Shown: positions 18,482 to 26,826 of the stretch, piece after piece
Layout of the letters: every line of letters begins with the position of its first letter
How positions within the stretch are numbered: position 1 is the first letter of the stretch
The notes under the pieces: model-generated
Told to the model about the DNA's origin: nothing
Database searches by the model: none
What the model saw: the letters and a program-made list of their open reading frames with translations, nothing else
Program-made: the position numbers and the translations under genes
Assembly: GCF_011753055.1 (NCBI RefSeq)
Contig: NZ_VWWJ01000001.1
Span: 682,001 to 746,000 of the forward strand
Origin: Burkholderia sp. Ax-1719
Lineage (GTDB): Bacteria; Pseudomonadota; Gammaproteobacteria; Burkholderiales; Burkholderiaceae
Direction: 5' to 3'
DNA: 64,000 nucleotides

Positions 18482-18511
18482 AAATTCGGTGCTCCCACCG
18501 AATTTTTCGGT
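18482..18511. promoter_or_regulatory. Perfect palindrome in the phnX-lysR control region
   Basis: AAATTCGGTG and CACCGAATTT flank CTCC with no mismatch, and a third half-copy TTTTTCGGTG follows at 18502-18511. The core TTCGG-N10-CCGAA has the dyad form bound by LysR-type regulators. It lies 35-64 bases before the LysR start and about 140-170 bases before phnX. I infer autoregulation and control of phnX. Confidence 0.6.
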
Positions 18512-18545
18512 GAGTTACAAAATCGATCATCAAGATGACGTCTCT

Positions 18546-19415
18546 ATGACATTGACCCAGATCCGCGCATTTATTGCGGTCGTGCATCACGGCGGTTTCA
18601 CCGCGGCCGCGCGCGCGCTCAACATGAGCCAGACCACCGTGACCTCGCAGATTCAGGCGCTCGAACAGGAGCACGGGGTGCAGTTATTTCACCGGCGCGG
18701 ACGTCGTGTGGAGCTTTCGGAGGTGGGCCTCGATCTGTTGCCGATTGCGCGCCAGATCGGCGGGCTGGAGAACGACGCCATTTCACTGCTGCGCGATAGC
18801 GGCGCGCTTACGCATGGTTCGCTCAAGATCGGCGCGGTGGGGCCGTTTCATGTGACGGAAATGATCGAGGCGTATCACGCGCGTCATCCGCATTTGCATC
18901 TCTCAGTCACGCTCGGCAATTCAGAACATGTGATGCGCGAGCTGGATGCGTATACGTGCGATGTGGGCGTAGTGGCGCGTGCGTCCGACGACGAGCGCTA
19001 TCACATGCAGCTTTACGCGCGATATCCCGTGGTGGTGTTCGTGCACGCCGCGCATCCCTTCGCGCGGCGCGGGTCGATCGAACTAGCGGAACTGGCGGGC
19101 GAGCGCCTGCTGATGCGCGAGGCCGGTTCGACTACGCGGCTTGCATTGGAAGAGGCGCTGGCCGGTATTGGCGCGACGCCGCGCGTGGCGATGGAGATCG
19201 GCAGCCGCGAGGCGTTGCGCGAAGCGGTGGCGCGTGGGCTGGGCGTGGGAACGGTGTCGGAGTCGGAATATGTGCCGGACGAGCGATTGCGCAAAGTGCG
19301 TATCGAAGGCGACCCAATTTCGACGCATATTCACGTGTGCTGTCTCAAGGAGCGCCGTGAGAGCAGGCTGGTTGCGTCGTTCTTTTCAGCGGTGCAGGCG
19401 CTGAGTTCGCCTTAA
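18546..19415 (+). CDS. LysR-family regulator of the phosphonate operon
   Basis: A 289-residue LysR-type transcription factor. Residues 1-60 are the winged helix-turn-helix (MTLTQIRAFIAVVHHGGFTA, then AARALNMSQTTVTSQIQALE). The effector-binding domain follows (LKIGAVGPFHVTEMIEAYHA and later strands). The ATG at 18546 is chosen because the family always begins a few residues before LxxxRxFxxVxxxGSF; the frame upstream crosses the palindrome. It is divergent from phnX with about 200 bases between the starts, the usual LysR layout. The effector may be a phosphonate intermediate. Confidence 0.9.
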   Translation: MTLTQIRAFIAVVHHGGFTAAARALNMSQTTVTSQIQALEQEHGVQLFHRRGRRVELSEVGLDLLPIARQIGGLENDAISLLRDSGALTHGSLKIGAVGPFHVTEMIEAYHARHPHLHLSVTLGNSEHVMRELDAYTCDVGVVARASDDERYHMQLYARYPVVVFVHAAHPFARRGSIELAELAGERLLMREAGSTTRLALEEALAGIGATPRVAMEIGSREALREAVARGLGVGTVSESEYVPDERLRKVRIEGDPISTHIHVCCLKERRESRLVASFFSAVQALSSP

Positions 19416-19444
19416 AATAATCGGTATGACGAAATAACGGGTGA

Positions 19445-20104
19445 CTAGAACTCCATGTCGAGTTCGTCGATATCCACGGTTTCGGTCTGTGCCGCTGCAA
19501 TCCACTCGGCTACATAGGGCTGCTTGAGCACGCGCAGACAATATTCGCCGATATCGGGATCGATCGGCACTTCGTAGGTGAGCAGGCGCGTGACGACGGG
19601 CGCATACATCGCGTCGGCCGCGCCGATTTCGCCGAATAGCCACGGTCCGCCATATTGCGCAAAACACTCGCGCCAGATCGCAACGATGCGTTCGATATCG
19701 TCCTGGGCGCGCGACCAGATGCGAAAGTTCGGAAAATGACCGCGCAGATTCATCGGCAATGCCGAGCGCAACGCGCTGAAACCCGAGTGCATTTCGCCGC
19801 AGACCGAGCGGCAGTGTGAGCGTGCCTTGCGCTCGACGGGCAGCAGTTTCGCGTCCGGACAGATTTCGTTGAGATATTCGCAAATGGCCAGCGTGTCCCA
19901 GATCTCGATGCCATCGTGCCGCAGGCACGGCACGAGGATCGAAGGCGATAGCAGCAGGAGTTCGGCGCGCGCGGCGGCATCGTCGACGGGCACCGTCACC
20001 GTATCGAACTCAAGGCCCGCGAGCTTCGCGAGCAGCCAGCCGCGCATTGACCACGACGAGTAATTGCGGCTGCTGATCGTGAGGCTCGTATTCGTCTGAT
20101 TCAT
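19445..20104 (-). CDS. Glutathione S-transferase family protein
   Basis: A 219-residue cytosolic GST-fold protein. The N-terminal thioredoxin-like domain begins LTISSRNYSSWSMRGWLLAK, with serines available as the glutathione-activating residue. It contains the cis-proline segment SILVPCL and the ESxAIC-like IWDTLAICEYLNE. The all-alpha C-terminal domain follows. The ATG at 20104 has AGGAGA seven bases upstream, so the longer frame from 20203 is not used. It converges with the LysR gene, with only 29 bases between them. The substrate is unknown. Confidence 0.88.
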   Translation of the reverse strand: MNQTNTSLTISSRNYSSWSMRGWLLAKLAGLEFDTVTVPVDDAAARAELLLLSPSILVPCLRHDGIEIWDTLAICEYLNEICPDAKLLPVERKARSHCRSVCGEMHSGFSALRSALPMNLRGHFPNFRIWSRAQDDIERIVAIWRECFAQYGGPWLFGEIGAADAMYAPVVTRLLTYEVPIDPDIGEYCLRVLKQPYVAEWIAAAQTETVDIDELDMEF

Positions 20105-20317
20105 GCAGGTCTCCTGAGCACTGCGCACACGGCACGGGCGCGGCGCACCGCGAAGGTCGCCGTCATGCACTAGCTTGAAGCATGCAGACTCGACCGAGTG
20201 CATGCGCTACCGCGCATGATTGTGCGTGCAAATGCGGGTGCAAGGCCCGTGCCAATGGGCGCCGCGTTGGCATAGCTATTGCCTGCCATACAGTGACTTT
20301 TCCTGCATGGGCGCGCT

Positions 20318-21688
20318 ATGAATCTGCTGGCTTATCCTGCGTATCAGGCGTTCGCGGATCTCACGCTGCCGTGGCGCGCCGCTGCGTCGCTTACGCGCGC
20401 TTCTTTGGCTGCGTGGCCCGACGTGTGGCCGACAATCGTGACGCGCGAGATCGACGCCTGGTGCGAATTGATCGAACTGGCCGGACTCACGCACGCACGG
20501 CCGCCTTTCGGCATCGATTCGGTGTTGGTGGAGGGCGAGCGCGTGACGGTGACGGAAGAAGTGGTCAAGCGCACACCGTTTGCGACGCTGCTGCGCTTTC
20601 GCAAGGAACGGCAGGACGCGGGCGCGCCGCAACCGCGCGTGCTGCTGGTCGCGCCAATGTCGGGGCACTTTGCCACGCTGCTGCGCGGCACCGTGCGCAC
20701 CATGCTGGCCGATCATGATGTCTATATCACCGACTGGCACAATCCGCGCGACGTGCCGCTGGCGGCAGGACGGTTTGGTTTCGACGAATACGTTGAGCAC
20801 GTGATGGCTTTCATTCGCCGCATTGGCCCCGATGCGCATCTGGTGGCGATCTGCCAGCCCACCGTGGCTGCGCTCGCAGCGGTCGCGCTGATGGCCGCCG
20901 ATAACGATCCCGCACAGCCCGCAAGCATGACGCTGATGGCGGGCCCGATCGATTGCCGCGTGAATCCTACTGCGGTCAACGATCTCGCCAATAGCAAGCC
21001 AATCGAATGGTTCGAGCGCAATCTGATCGGCGCGGTGCCGGGTGGCTTTGCGGGCGCGCGTCGGCATGTTTATCCCGGCTTCGTGCAACTGGGCGCGTTC
21101 ATGTCGATGAATCTCGAACGGCATCTCGCCTCGTTTGCCGAAATGCGGCGCGAACGCGCCCTGGGCGACGCCGCGAAAGCGCAGGCGATCCGCGTGTTTT
21201 ACGACGAATACTTTGCGACCAGCGATCTCACGGCGGAGTTTTATCTGGAGACGGTGCGCACCGTGTTTCAGGAATACGCGCTGCCGCTTGGCAAGCTCAA
21301 GGTTGGCGAACGTCTGGTTGAGCCACATGCGATCCGCCGCACGGCGCTATTGACCGTGGAGGGCGAAAAGGACGATATCTGCGCGGTGGGACAGACCGTG
21401 GCCGCGCAGGAATTGTGTTCGGGGCTGCGGCCTTACATGAAAACCCATCATGTGCAAACGGGTGCGGGCCATTACGGTGTTTTCAACGGGCGGCGCTGGG
21501 ATACGCAGATTTATCCGCTGGTACGCTCGACAATTCATGCGCACGAGCCGCGCGCGCGGCGCATCGGCGCAGCCTCCTCGACTTCCGGGGCGCTGGAAAC
21601 CAGCCAGGTGACCTTGCGTGGATTGCTCGACGCCGAAGCGCATACGGCGGCCGCCATTGCCAGGGCCGCTGAAGTCCAGCCGAAATAA
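20318..21688 (+). CDS. phaZ: Intracellular polyhydroxyalkanoate depolymerase
   Basis: PhaZ mobilises stored polyhydroxybutyrate in the cytoplasm. The 456-residue alpha/beta hydrolase starts MNLLAYPAYQAFADL, as intracellular PHB depolymerases do. It carries the nucleophile Cys179 in a lipase-box-like VAICQPTVAAL, where a cysteine replaces serine as in the Ralstonia intracellular enzymes. The catalytic histidine is in TGAGHYGVFNGRRW near residue 385-395, and a PHB_depo_C-type C-terminal region is present. Its last residues overlap the upstream open part of the next frame, but the diguanylate cyclase probably starts after its stop. Confidence 0.92.
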   Translation: MNLLAYPAYQAFADLTLPWRAAASLTRASLAAWPDVWPTIVTREIDAWCELIELAGLTHARPPFGIDSVLVEGERVTVTEEVVKRTPFATLLRFRKERQDAGAPQPRVLLVAPMSGHFATLLRGTVRTMLADHDVYITDWHNPRDVPLAAGRFGFDEYVEHVMAFIRRIGPDAHLVAICQPTVAALAAVALMAADNDPAQPASMTLMAGPIDCRVNPTAVNDLANSKPIEWFERNLIGAVPGGFAGARRHVYPGFVQLGAFMSMNLERHLASFAEMRRERALGDAAKAQAIRVFYDEYFATSDLTAEFYLETVRTVFQEYALPLGKLKVGERLVEPHAIRRTALLTVEGEKDDICAVGQTVAAQELCSGLRPYMKTHHVQTGAGHYGVFNGRRWDTQIYPLVRSTIHAHEPRARRIGAASSTSGALETSQVTLRGLLDAEAHTAAAIARAAEVQPK

Positions 21689-21803
21689 CGCCATCGGCGT
21701 ACTGCGCGTTTTCGAAGTCGCCAATGACTCATTGCGCAAAACCGCACTAAAGCCGCATGGCGGAATTGCCGATAAGCACGGGATATCCACACCCGGTGTT
21801 CCT

Positions 21804-22919
21804 GTGACCGAATCCACCCCTATCGGCGAGCGTCTGCGTTCGCTCGTGAACACCGTCCAGCGCAACGAGCGCGCGCTCCAGCGCTTTCAGCAGATCGAAC
21901 TGCGCCTGATCGAGGCCGAGGATTTCGCGGCGTTTCTCGACATCCTGACGGGCGAACTCGTGCAGGTGTTCGATCTGTGCGCGGCGACGCTCTGGCTCGA
22001 CGATGGCGCGCGCCTGGCCGCCGAGCTGCACGCGGCAGTCGCGCAGTCCGCTCCGGCGAATGGACGCCTGCGTTGGGGGCGCACCGTGGGGCTCGATTTG
22101 TCCGAGGCCGCGCCGCAACTTGGGTCGGTGGCGCTGTTCAGTGAACAAGCGCGTGCGGCACTGCTCGGCGCGACGCCGGACAGTGCAAGCGCCGCGATCC
22201 TGCCGTTGCGTCATCGCTCGGGGCTGCTCGGCTATTTGAGCCTCGTGAGCGAGAGCAGCGAGCGCTTTGCCGAAGGCATGGCGACGGACCTGTTGGCGCG
22301 TTTCGCGGGTTTCGTCAGCGCGGGGCTGGTGAACGTGGCGCAACGTGAGCAATTGAAGCATCTGGGCATGACCGATTCGCTCACAGGCTTGCCCAATCGC
22401 CGATATTTCGAAATGCGGCTCGAAGAGGAATTGCAGCGCGCCGCGCGTCACGCGGTTTCGGTCGCGTGTCTCTTCATGGACCTCGACCACTTCAAGCAGG
22501 TGAACGACACGCATGGCCACGCGGTGGGCGACCGCGCGCTGGCGGCCGTGGGTGCGTGCATCCGCTCGGCGGTGCGGCTGGGGGAAACGGTGGCACGTTT
22601 CGGCGGCGAAGAATTCGTGGCCGTGCTGCAGGGCGATCGCGCCAATGCGAACGTGGTGGCGGAACGCGTACGCCGCGCCGTGGAGGCGCTCGTCGTGCGC
22701 GACAACGAGGGCGGCGAAGTGCCGGTCACGTTGTCGATCGGCGTGGCCGTGACGCCAGGCACGACGGCGGATAAAGGCGCAGCGGCGCGCGCACTGATCG
22801 AGGCGGCGGATGGCGCGCTTTATTGTGCGAAACGCGCGGGTCGCAACCGGATCGTGTTCGCGGAGCAGGATGAAGCCGTTGCGGTTGCGTCGTCCGATGA
22901 GACACCGCCGCGGACGTAA
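21804..22919 (+). CDS. GGDEF diguanylate cyclase with N-terminal sensor domain
   Basis: A 371-residue cytoplasmic protein. Residues about 1-190 form a DUF484/GAF-like sensor. Residues about 205-365 form a GGDEF domain with TDSLTGLPNRRYFEMRL, the metal-site FMDLDHFKQVNDTHGHAVGD and an intact active-site GGEEF at 267-271, so it should make c-di-GMP. The inhibitory I-site position five residues before GGEEF reads RLGE (258-261) and not RxxD, so feedback inhibition may be weak. The start is uncertain: GTG at 21804 fits the domain boundary, but no strong ribosome site is present and the frame is open back into phaZ. Confidence 0.85.
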   Translation: MTESTPIGERLRSLVNTVQRNERALQRFQQIELRLIEAEDFAAFLDILTGELVQVFDLCAATLWLDDGARLAAELHAAVAQSAPANGRLRWGRTVGLDLSEAAPQLGSVALFSEQARAALLGATPDSASAAILPLRHRSGLLGYLSLVSESSERFAEGMATDLLARFAGFVSAGLVNVAQREQLKHLGMTDSLTGLPNRRYFEMRLEEELQRAARHAVSVACLFMDLDHFKQVNDTHGHAVGDRALAAVGACIRSAVRLGETVARFGGEEFVAVLQGDRANANVVAERVRRAVEALVVRDNEGGEVPVTLSIGVAVTPGTTADKGAAARALIEAADGALYCAKRAGRNRIVFAEQDEAVAVASSDETPPRT

Positions 22920-22933
22920 TTTAAAGCCCGCGT

Positions 22934-23695
22934 TTAAAGCGCGATGTATTGGCAGCCTTGCTGGCTTGCCTCGACCTCCATTACACCGAGTGCGCCCACC
23001 TGAATCAGCGTATCCACGGTCGCGCGCCGGTTCGAAACGAACGTCCAATCCCGCTCAGTCGCGCGAGGCGCGTTCGCATCATTCTGCACTTCGATCAGCG
23101 CTTCGAGCAGATGCTCACGTTCTGGCGTCACGATCACAAAACCTTCGTTCGTCACCGAAGCCTTGTCGAGCCCCAGACGCTCGCACAACGCCCGCTTCAT
23201 CTCGACCGACCCTTCATCGGCGCGGCGGCTCGCGTCGATCGCATCGCGCGTGACCGCATCGACCAGCACGCCATCGATGGCAAACGGTGTGGGCGCTTGC
23301 CACGCTTCTTGCGGGCAGAGCTTGAATTCCGGCTTTAACGTGAAGAACGGATTGATTTCCGCGGGATAGACACGGCAAACCAGCGGACGCTCTTCGTAAA
23401 TGCCGCAGCGCAGGTCCGCGCCGAGATTCGGGCACGGCCCGGAGAAAGTCGCGGCCAGCGTGATGCCCACGCGAATCGGCAATTCACCGCTGCTCGCAGC
23501 GAACGTGCGTTTGCGTTTATAGGCCGCATAGGCATTGTCGGCATCAGGCTCGACCGGCCACGGCAGGGCTTCGCACAGCACATCCACCTGCCCGCCGCGC
23601 CCGATCCAGCGTACGGCTTCGGGAAAGGCGAGCGGCAGGCGCAAGTCGGTGCAGCATTTGCCACAACCGGTGCAACTGAAATAGGTACTGTCCAA
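22934..23695 (-). CDS. YkgJ-family cysteine-cluster protein
   Basis: A soluble protein of the YkgJ/CxxCxxCC family, thought to bind zinc or an iron-sulfur cluster; no biochemical role is established. The cluster is seen at the very start as FSCTGCGKCC, with further cysteines in GPCPNLGADLRCGIY and RPLVCRVYP, which is the full family pattern. The C-terminal 100 residues are less typical. I prefer the TTG start at 23695 (giving MDSTYFSCTG), because AAGGA lies nine bases upstream; the frame can also start at a TTG at 23746. It converges on the GGDEF gene with 14 bases between stops. Confidence 0.8.
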   Translation of the reverse strand: MDSTYFSCTGCGKCCTDLRLPLAFPEAVRWIGRGGQVDVLCEALPWPVEPDADNAYAAYKRKRTFAASSGELPIRVGITLAATFSGPCPNLGADLRCGIYEERPLVCRVYPAEINPFFTLKPEFKLCPQEAWQAPTPFAIDGVLVDAVTRDAIDASRRADEGSVEMKRALCERLGLDKASVTNEGFVIVTPEREHLLEALIEVQNDANAPRATERDWTFVSNRRATVDTLIQVGALGVMEVEASQQGCQYIAL

Positions 23696-23937
23696 CTGCG
23701 GGGATCCTTGTATTCGCGCGCCAACACGCCGCGTCAGACTAAACAATAGCGCGGTTACGGGAAAGGCGATGTAAGGATCTGCGGGGAGCTTTTGGGCCAG
23801 TTTGGCGATTTCGCATTACAACTTTGTCAGCTTTCTTGCGATTGCGCCGCGCGCGTCTATATCTGTCACATTGATTCAATAAACGCACGTTCGTGCGCGT
23901 TATTTCGCCGTTAAGCGCAAGTCATCGAATTTTTAAC

Positions 23938-23964
23938 TAAAGTTTTACTTTCAAGTGCCGATAC
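23938..23964 (+). promoter_or_regulatory. Sigma-28 (FliA) flagellar-class promoter for the chemoreceptor gene
   Basis: TAAAGTTT at 23938-23945, an 11-base spacer, then GCCGATAC at 23957-23964. This matches the FliA consensus TAAAGTTT-N11-GCCGATAA at every position but the last. It points at the chemoreceptor gene 190 bases downstream, the kind of gene FliA controls. The surrounding 457-base gap (23696-24152) holds no other gene that I can see. Confidence 0.8.
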
Positions 23965-24152
23965 TCCGGCTGTCACGGTGACGAGCGAATATAAACGTCG
24001 CACCGTGATGGTCGATTGCGCGCGCAACCAATAAAGCACACGGGTTTCAGAAAACCGGCCGCGCATCGATCGAAAAAAGAACGACTACGCCTGGTCCAGG
24101 TGGCGACAGCAAATGGAAGAGACAATTTTTTAATTCTAAGGGTTTGTCTCTT

Positions 24153-25949
24153 ATGCAACTTTCGCGACTTAGAGTGGGGACGCGTCTCACTGTGGGTTTC
24201 GGCGCGCTGCTCGTGCTGTTCGCCGTTGTCGTCGGATCTGCGCTGTTCGTCCTGCATTCGCTAAATACGGTCATCTATTCGGGCCTCGATATCGGCACCG
24301 CCCAGATCGGTTTGCTTGGCCGCGCGCTGGGCAAGGCGCAAGGTGCGTCGCTCGCGATGCAGCGTCTGATCGTTGCGCACGATCCGGCCGATATGCAGGT
24401 GCAAAAGCGCAACGTCGAAGAAAAGCTGGGCGACTATCACGAAGCCATGACGCGCATGCAGAACCTGTTTGCGCAGAGCGACACCACGGACGCCAAGGAG
24501 CGCGATTACATCGCGCAGATCGTCCAGTTGGGCGAAGTTGCAGAGCCGCTCGTCAAGAAGAATGCCGAACTGGGCATGCAGGGCGACCCGGGCGCGCCGG
24601 ACATGCTCTCGAAGCAGACCGGTCCAGCGCTGACCACATGGACCGATGTGCTCGGCAAATTCCGCGATTACGAAGTGAGCCGTGCGTCCGATGCCGCCGC
24701 CAATGCCGATGCAATGTACAGCACGGGCCGCAATGGTCTGATTGGCGCGTCGCTGCTAGGGCTGATTATCTCCGTGGGTTTTGCCGTGCTGATCACGCGC
24801 AGCATTCTCAGCCAGCTTGGCGCCGAACCGGATTATGCGCAGGAAATCGCGCGTCATATCGCTGAAGGCCGTCTGGATATGCCCATCGATATCGACGCCC
24901 GCGACCGCACCAGTTTGCTGCACTCGCTGCGCCAGATGCGCGATCAACTCGGGGACACCGTACGTGGCATTCGCGATGCGACGGAAAGCGTGCGCACCGC
25001 GTCCGTCGAAATTGCCGCTGGCAATACCGATCTCTCCGCACGCACCGAGCAGCAGGCGGCATCGCTGGAAGAAACCGCGTCAAGCATGACGCAGATTACG
25101 ACGGTCGTACGCCAGAGTGCGGAAAACGCGCGCGAAGCTGCGGGCCTCACGACCACGGCAATCGAAGTGGTCGATGCGGGCGCAACGACCGTCGAAGGCA
25201 TGGTGAGCACCATGTCGCATATCAGCGAGAACTCCAGCAAGGTTTCGGATATCACGACGCTGATCGAAGGCATCGCGTTCCAGACCAATATTCTTGCGCT
25301 CAATGCTGCGGTGGAAGCCGCACGAGCAGGCGAGCAGGGGCGCGGCTTCGCCGTAGTGGCCAGCGAAGTGCGCAGCCTCGCGCAGCGCTCGGCAGCGGCG
25401 GCCAAGGAGATCAAGGATGTGATTGGCGCGTCGGCCACGACGATTGAAGGCGGCGCGCGACTGGCTTCCGAAGTGAGCGCAGCAATGGCGCAGATCAAGC
25501 AGTCGATCCGTCACGTCTCCGATATCGTCAGCGAAATCTCTGCGGCAGCAGAAGAGCAGAGCACGGGTATCGCAGAAGTGAATCAGGCGGTTGGCCAGAT
25601 GGACATGGTCACGCAGCAAAACGCGGCGCTGGTGGAAGAAGCGGCGGCGGCTTCCAAGTCGCTGGAAGATCAGGCCGAGCGTTTGCGTACGGCGGTGTCC
25701 GTGTTCCGTCTCTCGGCTCATACGCGCGAAATGGCTGCTCCGGTTGCTTCGGTTGCGCCGAAGACCGTGGTTGCTCAAAGTGCCGTTGCCCGCCGTGCAC
25801 CCGTCATGCGTGAGCCTAAAGCGCCTGCTCCGCACGCGCAGAAAGTTGCGCGCACATCGAAAGCACCGCAGGCAGCCATGCCCGTTGCACCGGTGCGTGA
25901 AACTGCCGCCACGGCGCTCGATCCCAATCAGGATTGGGAAACCTTTTAA
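24153..25949 (+). CDS. Methyl-accepting chemotaxis protein with CheR-type C-terminal pentapeptide
   Basis: A 598-residue inner-membrane chemoreceptor. It has TM1 at about residues 8-35, a periplasmic four-helix-bundle-type sensor to about 190, TM2 at about 190-212, a HAMP domain, and a signalling domain with the highly conserved hairpin tip ([20 protein letters not shown] and the following [15 protein letters not shown]). An Ala/Pro/Lys-rich flexible tether leads to the C-terminus DWETF, one residue from the NWETF pentapeptide that recruits CheR and CheB. ATG at 24153 follows AAGGG; an upstream TTG is less likely. It sits behind a sigma-28 promoter and in front of the gluconate dehydrogenase genes. 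The ligand is unknown. Confidence 0.93.
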   Translation: MQLSRLRVGTRLTVGFGALLVLFAVVVGSALFVLHSLNTVIYSGLDIGTAQIGLLGRALGKAQGASLAMQRLIVAHDPADMQVQKRNVEEKLGDYHEAMTRMQNLFAQSDTTDAKERDYIAQIVQLGEVAEPLVKKNAELGMQGDPGAPDMLSKQTGPALTTWTDVLGKFRDYEVSRASDAAANADAMYSTGRNGLIGASLLGLIISVGFAVLITRSILSQLGAEPDYAQEIARHIAEGRLDMPIDIDARDRTSLLHSLRQMRDQLGDTVRGIRDATESVRTASVEIAAGNTDLSARTEQQAASLEETASSMTQITTVVRQSAENAREAAGLTTTAIEVVDAGATTVEGMVSTMSHISENSSKVSDITTLIEGIAFQTNILALNAAVEAARAGEQGRGFAVVASEVRSLAQRSAAAAKEIKDVIGASATTIEGGARLASEVSAAMAQIKQSIRHVSDIVSEISAAAEEQSTGIAEVNQAVGQMDMVTQQNAALVEEAAAASKSLEDQAERLRTAVSVFRLSAHTREMAAPVASVAPKTVVAQSAVARRAPVMREPKAPAPHAQKVARTSKAPQAAMPVAPVRETAATALDPNQDWETF

Positions 25950-26066
25950 AGCTGCATGCGCGGGGTTTAAACACCCTGCGCGGATGTGGCCATTTCTACT
26001 CGAAGCGCCGTCGCAGCATGACGTGCGCTTACCGGTTTGATTCATAAAAAACGGAGCGGCTTCACG

Positions 26067-26783
26067 ATGTCGTCCCCCCAATTCTCACGACGAAAGTTTC
26101 TTGTTTCTTCGCTGCTCGCGTTGCCTGCGCTGGGCATCGCGGTCCACGGCATGAGCGCTGCACAGGTCGCGGAAATCGCCGCGCCTGATCTGGCCGCCTA
26201 TCACCCGGTGTTCTTTTCCGCCGACGAGTGGCGCTTCCTGCTGGCCGCATGCGACCGCCTGATTCCCGCCGATGGTCGCGGTCCTAGCGCACTCGAAACC
26301 AATGTGCCGATCTTTATCGACCAGCAATTGCACGGCGAATTCGGCCACGAGATCTATTTGCAAGGACCGTTTGATGTAAAGGCGCCGCCCACGCTCGGCT
26401 ATCAATTGCCTTATACGCCGCAGGAGATTTACCAGCGCGGCATCAAGATCGTCGATAGCTGGTGCCAGCAGCAGCATCAGAAGCGCTTTAGCGAACTCGA
26501 CGCCGCGCAGCAGGATGGCGCGCTCAAGGCCTTGCAAGGCAACGAAATCGATTTCGCGCAATTTGGCGAAGCGGCGCTCAAAGGCAGCCAGTTGTTTGGC
26601 GAAATGCTTTCGGATTCGAAGAACGGCTATTTGTCCGATCCCATTTACGGCGGCAATAAAGGCATGAAAGCGTGGATCGCCATCGGCTTTCCAGGGGCGC
26701 GTGCGAGCTTTCTCGAATGGGTGACGCAGCACAACGTGAAATATCCGCTTGGCCCGGTGAGCCTCACCGGCATGCGCGCTTGA
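26067..26783 (+). CDS. Gluconate 2-dehydrogenase-type subunit 3 (Tat-exported)
   Basis: The small subunit of a membrane-bound, periplasmic FAD-dependent sugar-acid dehydrogenase. The 238-residue protein begins with a twin-arginine signal, SRRKFLVSSLLALPALGIAV, which probably carries the folded flavoprotein partner through the Tat system. The rest matches gluconate 2-dehydrogenase subunit 3 (FFSADEWRFLLAACDRLIPAD, then a YLQGPFD region and FGEMLSDSKNGYLSDPIYGG). ATG at 26067 follows GGAG. It is first in a three-gene operon with the flavoprotein and cytochrome c genes. Confidence 0.9.
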   Translation: MSSPQFSRRKFLVSSLLALPALGIAVHGMSAAQVAEIAAPDLAAYHPVFFSADEWRFLLAACDRLIPADGRGPSALETNVPIFIDQQLHGEFGHEIYLQGPFDVKAPPTLGYQLPYTPQEIYQRGIKIVDSWCQQQHQKRFSELDAAQQDGALKALQGNEIDFAQFGEAALKGSQLFGEMLSDSKNGYLSDPIYGGNKGMKAWIAIGFPGARASFLEWVTQHNVKYPLGPVSLTGMRA

Positions 26784-26826
26784 TGCGCCGGCTAACGACC
26801 AAGACAGCATAGATCCAGGGAATATC

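Noticed and set aside
25956..25983. Terminator after the chemoreceptor gene
   Set aside because: GCGCGGGGT/ACCCTGCGC can form an imperfect stem but there is no T-run on the plus strand, so I do not list it.
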